In this document: piece by piece, positions 45,908-55,782 of the stretch
Position numbering within the stretch: position 1 is the stretch's first letter
How the letters are laid out: each line of letters opens with the position of its first letter
Source: Pseudomonadota bacterium
GTDB lineage: Bacteria > Pseudomonadota > Gammaproteobacteria > Burkholderiales > Gallionellaceae
DNA: 64,000 bases
Assembly: GCA_021848465.1 (NCBI GenBank)
Contig: JAJZUP010000001.1
Location: forward strand, 248,001 to 312,000
Direction of reading: 5' to 3'
Notes under the pieces: generated by a model
Told to the model about the DNA's origin: nothing
The model's database searches: none
What the model saw: only the letters and a program-made list of their open reading frames with translations
Program-made: the position numbers and the translations under genes

Positions 45908-46774
45908 AGCGGGTCAAAGCAAAAAATAGAGTGCGCATTATATGTAGTCGCGACCCCGATTGGGAATTTACGTGATATTACCCTGCATGCGCTGGATGTC
46001 CTGTCCTCGGCGGATGTCATTGCCGCCGAAGATACGCGCAATACCGCGCACCTGCTGAAACATTTTGGCATCCATGCGGAAGAACTGCTGGCGCTGCATC
46101 AGCATAACGAGCGCAAGTCCGTCGAAAAAATCACCAATTTGCTGCAGGAAGGGCGCAGCGTGGCCTTTGTGACGGATGCGGGCACGCCTGCTGTGAGCGA
46201 CCCCGGGGCATTGCTGGTGGCCGGCGTGGCAGCGGCAGGTTACCGGGTCATCCCGGTGGCTGGGCCCAGTGCGGCTGTGACGGCATTATCCGCTTCCGGG
46301 CTATCCATGCCGCATTTCCTGTTTTACGGTTTCCTGCCTAATCGCTCCGCCGCGCGCTGCGCGGTACTGTCGGATTTGGCTGTCCATCCGTATACGTTGG
46401 TGTTTTATGAAGCGCCGCATCGAATTCTGGAGTGCGTGGGCGACCTGCGCGCCGTGCTGGGTGAGGAGCGTGAGATCGTGATCGCACGCGAACTGACCAA
46501 ATTGTTTGAGTCTATCCACCGTTGCCGCTTGGGCGATGCGCAGGCCTGGCTGGAAAGCGATGCCAACAACCAGCGCGGCGAGTTTGTGTTGCTGGTGTCC
46601 GGGGCTCAGGAAAAGGCGGCCGGACTTTCCCGTGAGCACGAGCAACTCCTGACCATCCTGCTGGATGAGTTGCCGCTCAAGCAGGCCGTAAAATTGGCAA
46701 CCCGGATCAGCGGCGGGAATAAAAACGAGTTGTATACTCGCGCACTTGAACTTAAAGTAACGCCCGACACCTGA
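45899..46774 (+). CDS. rsmI: 16S rRNA (cytidine-1402-2'-O)-methyltransferase RsmI
   Basis: SAM-dependent methyltransferase of 291 residues modifying C1402 in the 16S decoding centre. YVVATPIGNLRDITLHAL near 15-32, the AEDTRNTAHLL segment near 42-52 and FVTDAGTPAVSDPG near 85 are diagnostic. It starts at the ATG at 45899, overlapping the start of lpoA on the other strand by 9 bases; no internal ATG fits the conserved N-terminus. Confidence 0.95.
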   Translation: MLHSGSKQKIECALYVVATPIGNLRDITLHALDVLSSADVIAAEDTRNTAHLLKHFGIHAEELLALHQHNERKSVEKITNLLQEGRSVAFVTDAGTPAVSDPGALLVAGVAAAGYRVIPVAGPSAAVTALSASGLSMPHFLFYGFLPNRSAARCAVLSDLAVHPYTLVFYEAPHRILECVGDLRAVLGEEREIVIARELTKLFESIHRCRLGDAQAWLESDANNQRGEFVLLVSGAQEKAAGLSREHEQLLTILLDELPLKQAVKLATRISGGNKNELYTRALELKVTPDT

Positions 46775-46812
46775 CCTGCCAAATTGCTTGAATTCCAAAG
46801 GGGGGAATTGCA

Positions 46813-47202
46813 ATGCAAAAGTTCATGCTGATGGTTGTGCCGTTCTTTGCCAGTAATATCGCGCTGGCGGAGTGGCTGCAAGTGGAGCATAGCGACATCC
46901 AGACCAGCTATGCCGACAGCCAGGTAATCCGCTCCGGCTGGAGTAAAAGAAAAATGGCGTTGTTGTCCGATTACATGTCTGCACGCCGATACGATGGCAA
47001 GCCATTCCTTTCGGTTTTGTCGCAATACGAATACAACTGCAAGGACAAGCAAGCGCAAATGCTTTCCTATACCTTGTACTCGGAACATATGGGGCAGGGT
47101 GGCGAAGTTTACAGCAGCACTGCCGACAACAAGTGGAAGGCGGTTGCTGCCGGCAGCCTGGACGACACCTTGTGGAAAATGGCCTGCGAGAAAAATGAAT
47201 AA
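46813..47202 (+). CDS. surface-adhesin E-like secreted protein
   Basis: A 129-residue protein with a signal peptide (cleavage near ALA-EW). One Adhesin_E-like domain shows the repeating pattern SQYEYNCK, YSEHMGQGGEVY, and the C-terminal LDDTLWKMAC, with paired cysteines. The next gene holds two more such domains and overlaps this gene by 8 bases. Function in adhesion is only suggested by the family name. Confidence 0.78.
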   Translation: MQKFMLMVVPFFASNIALAEWLQVEHSDIQTSYADSQVIRSGWSKRKMALLSDYMSARRYDGKPFLSVLSQYEYNCKDKQAQMLSYTLYSEHMGQGGEVYSSTADNKWKAVAAGSLDDTLWKMACEKNE

Positions 47203-47977
47203 AACCGGCTGCGCGCGTGCTCACATACAACACATGGTGTTGTCGACTTTGCTGCTGGTAAATGGGGCCGCTCATGCCGACTGGATTGAGGTCGATCGCA
47301 GCGATCTGCAAGTCACTTATGTCGAGCCGGTATCCATCGAAACCTCCGGCAGCAAAGTGAGCCTGTGGATGCTGTCGAGTTATGCCAAGCCAAAAACATA
47401 CGAAGGAAAACCGTTCCGTTCGATTCTGTCGCAATACCAATACGACTGCCGCGGCAGGCAGTACCGATTGCTTGGTTATGCCTTGCGCACCGAAAGCATG
47501 GGCAAGGGTACCGATCTGCACAGCGAGTTCAATATGGATGACTGGAGACAGGTGGCAAAAAACAGCCTGGATGAGACGCTGTGGAAAAAAGTCTGCACTC
47601 CGGATAGCGGCTGGCTCAAGCTAGGAGAAAGCGGACAGATGGTGGTGTACGCAAATCCTTACACCATGCAGCGCCGCTCTGGCGGCAAGGTCAGGTTGTG
47701 GGAGCTGTTCGACCTGAAAAGTGCCCAGCAGCAATACCAGGGCAAGAGCTATCTATCGGTCAGGCACCTGGCCGAGTATGACTGCAAGGGCAAGCGTTAC
47801 CGCACCGTGGATGTCGAGTATTACGCCGACAACATGGGCAAGGGCGATGAAGTGCGCGCCGATGGCTACAGCCAGAAATGGGAATCCGTGGCGGCTGGCA
47901 GCGCCGACCAGCTCTTCTGGAACCAGGCGTGCGAAAAGCTTGGCCAGGTTTTTGAGCCGCCGAAAAACAACAACTGA
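47195..47977 (+). CDS. secreted protein with two tandem Adhesin_E-like domains
   Basis: A 260-residue protein read from the ATG at 47195; an ATG at 47234 would give a shorter signal peptide. After cleavage near AHA-DW there are two repeats of the same domain: residues about 30-125 (SQYQYDCRG, LDETLWKKVC) and about 130-248 (LAEYDCKGK, ADQLFWNQAC). It overlaps the single-domain gene upstream, so the pair looks like a tandem duplication product. Confidence 0.8.
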   Translation: MNKTGCARAHIQHMVLSTLLLVNGAAHADWIEVDRSDLQVTYVEPVSIETSGSKVSLWMLSSYAKPKTYEGKPFRSILSQYQYDCRGRQYRLLGYALRTESMGKGTDLHSEFNMDDWRQVAKNSLDETLWKKVCTPDSGWLKLGESGQMVVYANPYTMQRRSGGKVRLWELFDLKSAQQQYQGKSYLSVRHLAEYDCKGKRYRTVDVEYYADNMGKGDEVRADGYSQKWESVAAGSADQLFWNQACEKLGQVFEPPKNNN

Positions 47978-47981
47978 ATTG

Positions 47982-48698
47982 CTACCAGATACCTAATGCC
48001 TGCATCTGGCGGGTGGCCTGCTCGGCCCAGCCGCGATTGGCGGCGGGCGATGCCGGGCTGGGGTGCAGGATGCGCCCGATCTTGATGCCAGCCTGGCCCG
48101 CCAGGGCGCGCTGCGCCTGGGCTTCGGCAAACCCACCGATGCCGATCAGCCACTCCGCTTCCGTGGCGCGCACCAGATCAAGCAGGTGCGCATCGCAAGC
48201 CGCAAATAACGGCGCGGCTTCAGCAGCAGGCAGCTTGTCCGGCGTGATGTTGCGGCCGGCGGCGAAGAACGCCAGCGGACAGTAGTTGGCGACAAAGTGC
48301 TCGGCAAAAAAATCCGGCGCGCTGCCGAAGCGTTCGGCAAACAAACCCCACAAGCGCCGGCCGCTCACCTCACTGCGCGTACAGGCCCAGCCTTCAATCG
48401 GGCGTGCCGGGTTTTCATGGATGGGCTTGCGGATCGGTGCGTCGAGCTGCATCCAGTCACGCGCGGCCGCGATCTCTCCGAACGGCACGCCGATCTGCGT
48501 CATGCCGAACGGGCCGGGATTCATGCCGAGAAAGACAATGCGTTTGCGGCCATTGCCGAAGCGTTCCACATACTGCGTGTGTGTCGCCCAGGCATATTCA
48601 AGCGGGTTGTAAACATGCGTGACCGGTGCGGCGAATTCGAGCGCCGCCACCGTGTCCGACAAAGTTTGCGCAGCGGCGATCAATGCTTGGGCACTCAT
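47982..48698 (-). CDS. SMUG1-type uracil-DNA glycosylase
   Basis: A 238-residue base-excision repair protein of the SMUG1 branch, removing uracil and related oxidised pyrimidines. The key motif GMNPGPFGMTQIGVPFGE is near 58-75, and the second loop is HPSPASPAANRGW near the C-terminus. The start is the ATG at 48698, overlapping the upstream permease stop as ATGA and preceded by AGGAGAA. SMUG1 proteins are uncommon in bacteria but known in several proteobacteria. Confidence 0.88.
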   Translation of the reverse strand: MSAQALIAAAQTLSDTVAALEFAAPVTHVYNPLEYAWATHTQYVERFGNGRKRIVFLGMNPGPFGMTQIGVPFGEIAAARDWMQLDAPIRKPIHENPARPIEGWACTRSEVSGRRLWGLFAERFGSAPDFFAEHFVANYCPLAFFAAGRNITPDKLPAAEAAPLFAACDAHLLDLVRATEAEWLIGIGGFAEAQAQRALAGQAGIKIGRILHPSPASPAANRGWAEQATRQMQALGIW

Positions 48699-49942
48699 GC
48701 GGATTTCTCCTGCCACGGCGCCACCTTGAGCAACAGGGCCATACCGGGTAGCGCCAGCGCGAAGCATAGCCAGAAAAACCACGTCCACCCGATCTGCTCG
48801 ACCAAATAACCCGCCGTTGCATTCATGAAGGTGCGCGGTACAGCGGCGAGGCTGGTAAAGAGGGCGAACTGGGTGGCGGTATAGGCCGGGTGGGTGGTGC
48901 GTGCGATGAAGGCAACGAACGCGGCAGTGCCGACCCCCACACCGAAGGCTTCCAGCCCGATCACCCAGGCGAGGTTAATCAATTGTGTCGCGCCGATTTC
49001 AGCTTGGTGACCTTTCGTAGCCAGCCAGGCAAAGCCCACGATGGACAGTACTTGCACGATGCCGAACAGCCACAGCGCCCGGTTGATGCCAATCTTCAGC
49101 ATCCAGATGCCGCCGAGCAGGCCGCCGATCACGGCGGGCCACAGTCCGGCATTTTTTGCGATCAGCCCGATGTCGGTCTTGCTGTAGCCCATATCCAGGT
49201 AAAACGGTGTGGCGAGCGCGGTGCACATGCTGTCACCCAGCTTATAGAACAGCAGGAACGCCAAAATCAGCAGGGCGCTTTGCCAGCCTTGGCGGGTGAT
49301 GAATTCATGGAACGGCTCCACCACTGCCTCGCGTAGCGTCTTGGGAGGCGCGGCACGGTGCGGCTCGCTGACCAGCAAGGACATCGCCACGCCCGGCAAC
49401 ATGAACAGCGCGGTGACCATGAAAACCATATTCCAGGGCAGGTGGTCGGCGAGGATCAATGACAAAGAACCCGGCACCAGCCCGGCAATGCGGTAGGCGT
49501 TCACATGCACCGAGTTGCCTAAGCCCAGTTCCGTATCGCTCAACAGCTCGCGGCGATAGGCGTCCAGCGCGATGTCCTGCGTGGCGGAGAGGAAGGCCAG
49601 CAGGGTCGCAAACAGGGCGATGGTCTGTAAATCCGTCTGCGGCGAAAACGCCCCCATCGCGGCAATCACCGCCAGCAGGCCAAGCTGCGTCAGCAGCATC
49701 CAGCCGCGCCGCCGCCCCAGTACGGGCAGGGCGTAGCGATCCAGCAGCGGCGACCAGATGAATTTCCAGGTGTAGGGAAACTGGATCAGCGCGAACAGGC
49801 CGATGGTTTTCAAATCCACATGCTCGCTACGCAACCAGGCCGGCACGAGGTTGAACAGCAGGTACAGCGGCAGGCCGGAAGTGAATCCCGTGAACACGCA
49901 AATCAGCATGCGCCGGGTGAAGAGTTGTTGCCAGATCGACAT
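48695..49942 (-). CDS. AmpG-like major facilitator permease
   Basis: A 415-residue membrane protein of about twelve helices. The N-terminal FTSGLPLYLLFNLVPAWLR and the KFIWSPLLDRY loop resemble AmpG, the importer of anhydro-muropeptides in cell-wall recycling. The substrate is inferred from similarity alone. It is 3 bases after metW and overlaps the glycosylase by 4. Confidence 0.85.
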   Translation of the reverse strand: MSIWQQLFTRRMLICVFTGFTSGLPLYLLFNLVPAWLRSEHVDLKTIGLFALIQFPYTWKFIWSPLLDRYALPVLGRRRGWMLLTQLGLLAVIAAMGAFSPQTDLQTIALFATLLAFLSATQDIALDAYRRELLSDTELGLGNSVHVNAYRIAGLVPGSLSLILADHLPWNMVFMVTALFMLPGVAMSLLVSEPHRAAPPKTLREAVVEPFHEFITRQGWQSALLILAFLLFYKLGDSMCTALATPFYLDMGYSKTDIGLIAKNAGLWPAVIGGLLGGIWMLKIGINRALWLFGIVQVLSIVGFAWLATKGHQAEIGATQLINLAWVIGLEAFGVGVGTAAFVAFIARTTHPAYTATQFALFTSLAAVPRTFMNATAGYLVEQIGWTWFFWLCFALALPGMALLLKVAPWQEKSA

Positions 49943-49945
49943 TGC

Positions 49946-50605
49946 TCAGTCGGCGCGTTTGAAGCGGTACACGGCCATGCTGCCCAGCAGGTTGGGCATG
50001 AAGCTTACGTCGCGGCCATGGGTGATGACATGGCGACCGAGCACCTGGATGGCATGCGAGGCGCACAGGGCTTCGAAGTCATGCAGCGTACACAGGTGCA
50101 CATTCGGTGTGTCGTACCACTGGTAGGGCAGCTCGCTGGAAACCGGCATGTTGCCGCGCAGCACTTGCAGGCGCGCTTTCCAGTAACCGAAGTTGGGGAA
50201 GCTGACGATGGCCTCGCGTCCTACGCGCAGCATTTCCTTGACCAGCGCCTCGGTGTGGCGCGTTGCTTGCAGGGTTTGCGACAGGATTACGAAGTCGAAC
50301 GCGCCGGACTCGAAGCCGGAAAGGCCGTCCTCCAGGTTGCTCTGGATCACGTTTACGCCGCGCTCGATGCAATGCAGGATGCCCTGGTTGTCGATCTCGA
50401 CGCCATAGCCGCGCACCTGCCGTTCGCTTTTCAGGTACTCGAGCAGCGAGCCGTCGCCGCAGCCGAGGTCGAGTACCGATGCGCCTTGCGGTATCCAGGC
50501 GGCGATGGCCGCAAAATCGGGGCGCGACTGGACAATGGCGGTGTGGGTTCCGGTATTGTCCGAGGGCGCGCCTGGGTTGTGGTAAGCCGCTTGTGTGGTC
50601 ATCAC
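49946..50605 (-). CDS. metW: methionine biosynthesis protein MetW
   Basis: A 219-residue methyltransferase-fold protein. [15 protein letters not shown] is near 40-54 and the family-typical [13 protein letters not shown] near 80. MetW partners MetX in many proteobacteria and appears to be needed for MetX activity. Its start overlaps the metX stop as ATGA, supporting tight coupling. Confidence 0.93.
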   Translation of the reverse strand: MMTTQAAYHNPGAPSDNTGTHTAIVQSRPDFAAIAAWIPQGASVLDLGCGDGSLLEYLKSERQVRGYGVEIDNQGILHCIERGVNVIQSNLEDGLSGFESGAFDFVILSQTLQATRHTEALVKEMLRVGREAIVSFPNFGYWKARLQVLRGNMPVSSELPYQWYDTPNVHLCTLHDFEALCASHAIQVLGRHVITHGRDVSFMPNLLGSMAVYRFKRAD

Positions 50606-51732
50606 GCAACCTCCTTGGCTACATTGTTCAGGTAATTGCGCATGACAGCGAAATATTGCTCGTCCTGCATCAGGAACGAGTCGTGGCCGTGGCGCGATTC
50701 GATTTCGGCGTAGCTGACATTGCGGCGGTTGTGCAGCAATGCCTTGACGATCTCGCGCGAGCGATCCGGCGAGAAGCGCCAGTCGCTGGAGAACGACACC
50801 ACGAGGAAATCGGCCTGGATGGGGGCAAACGCGCGTGCCAGGTTACCGTCGGTGTGGCGCGCCGGGTCGAAGTAGTCCAGTGCCTTGGTCATCAGCAAAT
50901 AGGTGTTGGCGTCGAAGTAGGAGGCGAACTTGTCGCCCTGGTAACGCAGGTAGGATTCGACCTCGAACTCGATGTCGTAGCCGTATTTGTATTCGCCCGA
51001 ACGCAGGCCGCGCCCGAACTTGCCGGCCATCGCATCGTCGGAAAGATAAGTGATATGGCCCAGCATGCGCGCCAGGCGCAGGCCGCGTGTCGGCACCGCG
51101 CCATGCTGGTAGAAGTCGCCGCCGTGGAAATCCGGGTCGGTCAGGATGGCATTGCGTGCTACGTCATTGAACGCGATGTTCTCGGTGGTGAGGTTGGGCG
51201 CCGTGGCAATCGCCAGCACATGGCGCACGCGCTCGGGGAACGAGAGCGCCCACTGCATGGCCTGCATGCCGCCCAGACTGCCGCCGATGATGGCCGCAAA
51301 TTGCCGGATGCCCAATTGGTCGGCCAGCCGTGCTTGCGCTTGTACCCAGTCTTCCACCGTCACGATCGGAAACGACGAGCCATACGGCTTGCCGGTTTCC
51401 GGGTTGGGTGAGGAGGGGCCGGTGGAGCCGTGACAACCGCCGAGGTTGTTCAGGCCGATCACGAAAAATTTGTTGGTGTCGATGGGTTTACCGGGGCCGA
51501 CCATGTTGTCCCACCAGCCGATGTTTTTGGGCTGGTCGGCATAGGTGCCGGCGACATGGTGGTGGCCGGACAGCGCGTGACAGATCAGGATGGCATTCGA
51601 CTTGGCGGCATTCAATGTGCCGTAAGTCTCATACATCATGTCGTAGCGCGGCAAGGTTGCCCCGCTCTGGAATTTCAACGGCACATCGAAGCTGGCGCGT
51701 TGTGCTTGTGCAATGCCTACCGAATCACTCAA
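50602..51732 (-). CDS. metX: homoserine O-acyltransferase MetX
   Basis: Alpha/beta-hydrolase enzyme (376 residues) that acylates homoserine at the start of methionine synthesis. The nucleophile serine is in [13 protein letters not shown], and a conserved [15 protein letters not shown] segment is near 100. In MetW-linked enzymes the donor is often succinyl-CoA; this is not decided here. I chose the TTG at 51732 because GGAG lies 6 bases upstream; a TTG at 51744 would overlap that GGAG. A SAM-II riboswitch precedes it. Confidence 0.93.
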   Translation of the reverse strand: MSDSVGIAQAQRASFDVPLKFQSGATLPRYDMMYETYGTLNAAKSNAILICHALSGHHHVAGTYADQPKNIGWWDNMVGPGKPIDTNKFFVIGLNNLGGCHGSTGPSSPNPETGKPYGSSFPIVTVEDWVQAQARLADQLGIRQFAAIIGGSLGGMQAMQWALSFPERVRHVLAIATAPNLTTENIAFNDVARNAILTDPDFHGGDFYQHGAVPTRGLRLARMLGHITYLSDDAMAGKFGRGLRSGEYKYGYDIEFEVESYLRYQGDKFASYFDANTYLLMTKALDYFDPARHTDGNLARAFAPIQADFLVVSFSSDWRFSPDRSREIVKALLHNRRNVSYAEIESRHGHDSFLMQDEQYFAVMRNYLNNVAKEVA

Positions 51733-51742
51733 AACAGACTCC

Positions 51743-51838
51743 AAAACAAAACCCGCACAGCTTTGGGCTAGAGCGGGTTGTTTCGCTTTAGCTGGTATGT
51801 TTTACGTGCCCCGCAAGCTGAGCTCAAATCGGCACAGG
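51743..51838 (-). promoter_or_regulatory. SAM-II riboswitch with terminator, metX leader
   Basis: On the minus strand P1 is formed by GTGCC (51835-51831) and GGCAC (51810-51806). Its loop carries GATTTG and GCTTGCGG. Then come CGTAAAACA and the 3' element GCTAAAG (about 51792-51786), the order of conserved blocks in SAM-II (SAM_alpha). A terminator follows: arms AACCCGC and GCGGGTT (plus-strand 51750-51756 and 51773-51779), then TTTTGTTTT. The design predicts transcription stopping when SAM is bound. Confidence 0.85.
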
Positions 51839-51896
51839 GCGGAGTTTCCCGATTTTGCGCGGCGCTGTCAACAAAAGCTGCTGTTTTGCGGAATTA

Positions 51897-52211
51897 CTAA
51901 ATGCCCGTAAACAGCATATCCAGAGCGGCAATAATTTCATCGCGCTTGGTTTTCAGGGAAGCCACCTTGTCTCCCAAAGCGCGGCTTGGCAGACCGGCCA
52001 GTTCAGCCGTGGACATGACAACCGCAACGCCCTTGATCTTGAATTGTGGATTCAGTTGTGTGGCGGCGAGGGGCATTTCTTCTGCAACGACCAGCGGTAC
52101 GACGACCCGGGTTGCCAGCCGATCCAGCAAATCGGCCTGTACATCCAGCAGGTAAGGAATAGCGTCGCTGGTTTCCCTATTGGGGTTTTGGTATACGTCG
52201 AACTGGGACAT
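51897..52211 (-). CDS. ccdB: CcdB-family toxin
   Basis: A 104-residue protein of the CcdB family, which in known cases poisons DNA gyrase. FDVYQNPNRETSDAIPYLLD at the N-terminus, VVVPLVVAEEMPL in the middle and the C-terminal KRDEIIAALDMLFTGI are typical, including the terminal G-I. It overlaps the ccdA stop by one base, with the antitoxin first. Confidence 0.93.
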   Translation of the reverse strand: MSQFDVYQNPNRETSDAIPYLLDVQADLLDRLATRVVVPLVVAEEMPLAATQLNPQFKIKGVAVVMSTAELAGLPSRALGDKVASLKTKRDEIIAALDMLFTGI

Positions 52212-52459
52212 CAGAACCTTCGCAAGCCATCGCTGAACGTGCCGCGCTTTTCAATGCGGCGATTGTATTCGTCCAGCGCATCCTGATTTTCCGCCAGCCA
52301 CTGCTCGCGCCGGGTTTGGCGGACGATTTCGGACAGGTGCAGCTCCAATGTTTGCGAGAGGTTGATATTGAGCTGTTTGGCCTGCTGCAACAGCTCGGCA
52401 TTGATGCTGAGGTTGGCAGCCTTTTTCGGGCCGGCTGGATTGAACGGCAGGTTTCCCAC
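52211..52459 (-). CDS. ccdA: CcdA-family antitoxin
   Basis: Antitoxin partner of CcdB. The conserved core KKAANLSINAELLQQAKQL is followed by WLAENQDALDEYN and the C-terminal TFSDGLRRF that binds CcdB. The ATG at 52489 sits right against a -10 box. I therefore prefer the GTG at 52459 (82 residues), preceded by AAGGA 7 bases upstream. Confidence 0.88.
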   Translation of the reverse strand: MGNLPFNPAGPKKAANLSINAELLQQAKQLNINLSQTLELHLSEIVRQTRREQWLAENQDALDEYNRRIEKRGTFSDGLRRF

Positions 52460-52489
52460 TTGCAAATCCTTAATGCTTTGAATGCGCAT

Positions 52490-52518
52490 AATCTACGCGC
52501 ATGAGAAACGCGCGTCAA
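52490..52518 (-). promoter_or_regulatory. ccdAB promoter with operator-like inverted repeat
   Basis: On the minus strand, TTGACG (52518-52513), 17 bases, and TAGATT (52495-52490) form a sigma-70 promoter. The spacer is bounded by a perfect inverted repeat, ACGCGC (plus 52495-52500) and GCGCGT (52510-52515), suited to CcdA/CcdB autorepression. Confidence 0.7.
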
Positions 52519-52578
52519 GAATGAGGCGTTGACCCCGTTAGCTTGCTTTTGTTGGGCCTTTCCAGTAACTTGCGCACC

Positions 52579-54558
<1,980 letters not shown>

Positions 54559-54636
54559 AAGCCCGCTCCGTCGCGAACACTGGGCATGTTATGATTTTCG
54601 CCAATGGCAGAGGTTTGCCAGCAGAAAGGGAATCGC

Positions 54637-54936
54637 ATGAGGCTTACGCCGGATCAAGCACAGATCACCAAAAGCACCGTAGATCGCGTACTGGGCGCGG
54701 AGAATCGTGTTTGGTTATTCGGCTCGCTCGCGGACGATGACCTGCGCGGTGGCGACATCGACCTGCTGGTCGAGACCGAAGCCAAGTATCCCAATCGCGC
54801 CAAAGTGCTTTGTAATTTATACGGCGCACTGATTCTCGCCTTGGGCGACCGCAAGCTGGATGTTCTGCTGAAGGATGGGCGCACCGCCGATGCTCCGATC
54901 TTCGGCATTGCAAAGCGCACAGGGGTTTTGTTGTGA
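54637..54936 (+). CDS. MNT-domain nucleotidyltransferase (antitoxin candidate)
   Basis: A 99-residue minimal nucleotidyltransferase. LFGSLADDDLRGGDIDLLVE carries the GS and DxD catalytic motifs near 25-45. The ATG at 54637 is supported by AAGGGAA. It pairs with the HEPN gene (overlap GTGA). In MntA-HepT systems the nucleotidyltransferase inactivates the HEPN toxin by modifying it. Here both GS and DxD look intact, so it is probably active. Confidence 0.87.
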   Translation: MRLTPDQAQITKSTVDRVLGAENRVWLFGSLADDDLRGGDIDLLVETEAKYPNRAKVLCNLYGALILALGDRKLDVLLKDGRTADAPIFGIAKRTGVLL

Positions 54937-55427
54937 GCCTTGCCTACCTGCCGGAGCATGCCCAGAACGCCCTGCTCGCGCTGGATTTGGCGAAGAAAGA
55001 AGCAGCCCACCTTGCGTATACTCATCGCACCCTGTTTGCGCAGCACATTGATCTCGAGTGGGTGCGCAATCTCGCGCAACGCGATGACCTCGCCGAAAAG
55101 ATCGACGCTTTTGTCAGCCGCTTCGGTCGGCTGCAAGATCACATTGGAGAAAAACTCATTCCCCGATTTGTCGCCCTGCTGGGCGGTACTCCTCAATCGC
55201 TGCTCGATAATCTCGCTTACGCCGAAAGAGCCGGATGGCTGGAAAGCACCGAATCATTTGTCAGCGCAAGAAAACTTCGCAACCTTTTAGTTCACGAATA
55301 CATGTCCGAAGCAGAGCTGTTTCTGGAGGCGTTGCAAACGGCCGACGAAGCGACACGTATGCTCACCGTAATTGTCGAACGCATGGAGCAGCAAGCGCAG
55401 AGTGTGGGTATTCGCAAGCAGGAATAA
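54933..55427 (+). CDS. HEPN-domain protein (HepT-like toxin candidate)
   Basis: A 164-residue all-helical HEPN protein. The RX4H ribonuclease motif appears as RNLLVHEY near 115-122. It starts at a GTG overlapping the nucleotidyltransferase stop. HEPN toxins of this type cut RNA unless neutralised by the MNT partner. The gene ends 3 bases before the second thiC-tail copy. Confidence 0.87.
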   Translation: MSLAYLPEHAQNALLALDLAKKEAAHLAYTHRTLFAQHIDLEWVRNLAQRDDLAEKIDAFVSRFGRLQDHIGEKLIPRFVALLGGTPQSLLDNLAYAERAGWLESTESFVSARKLRNLLVHEYMSEAELFLEALQTADEATRMLTVIVERMEQQAQSVGIRKQE

Positions 55428-55430
55428 CGC

Positions 55431-55550
55431 GACGTGCGTGACTTCGCCGCGAAGGAAGGGCTATCCGAGCAAGCCACGCTGGAAAAAGGGATGGAAGTGA
55501 AGTCGGTGGAGTTTGTGAAGCGGGGGGCGGAGGTTTATCACAAGGCATGA
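55431..55550 (+). pseudogene. second copy of the thiC 3' end (direct repeat, copy B)
   Basis: Encodes the last 39 residues of ThiC plus a stop, with 9 base changes relative to copy A. Two of these change a residue (Ala to Thr, Gln to Arg); the stop is TGA instead of TAA. It lacks the cysteine motif and most of the protein, so it cannot act as ThiC. It is directly followed by a terminator, as expected for the original gene end. Confidence 0.92.
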
Positions 55551-55571
55551 GCTCTTCACGCTCTTTAAACA

Positions 55572-55599
55572 AACGGGCCGCATTGGGGCCCGTTTAGTT
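55572..55599. terminator. bidirectional terminator between copy B and the zinc-ribbon gene
   Basis: AACGGGCC (55572-55579) pairs with GGCCCGTT (55587-55594), with T-rich sequence on the plus side and A-rich on the other. It can serve the thiC/HEPN transcript and the convergent minus-strand gene, whose stop overlaps it. Confidence 0.8.
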
Positions 55600-55776
55600 T
55601 TCTACCATGAGTATCTCGCGCTTGCAGCCTAGGCATTCGTTAACAAAAACTTCCTCACCGTCCAGCTCTTTCAATTCAATAAACTCAAGGCGAGCGCCAC
55701 AGTATCCGCAAGTGTCGGGCTGGTCATTGATGATGAAATAAGTAGGCGCATCCTCTTGTCTCTCAGGCAGCAGCAT
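55594..55776 (-). CDS. small zinc-ribbon protein
   Basis: A 60-residue protein with two CxxC pairs (CGYC near residue 23 and CLGC near 48), a minimal zinc ribbon. The family is unknown to me. It is 6 bases after the HNH endonuclease gene on the same strand, so the two are probably co-transcribed. Its TAA stop lies inside the terminator stem. Confidence 0.65.
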   Translation of the reverse strand: MLLPERQEDAPTYFIINDQPDTCGYCGARLEFIELKELDGEEVFVNECLGCKREILMVEN

Positions 55777-55782
55777 AGTGAA

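Noticed and set aside
46994..47194. N-terminal extension of the two-domain Adhesin_E gene
   Set aside because: The extension reads through the upstream adhesin gene in another frame. The ATG at 47195 gives a signal peptide directly before the first domain.
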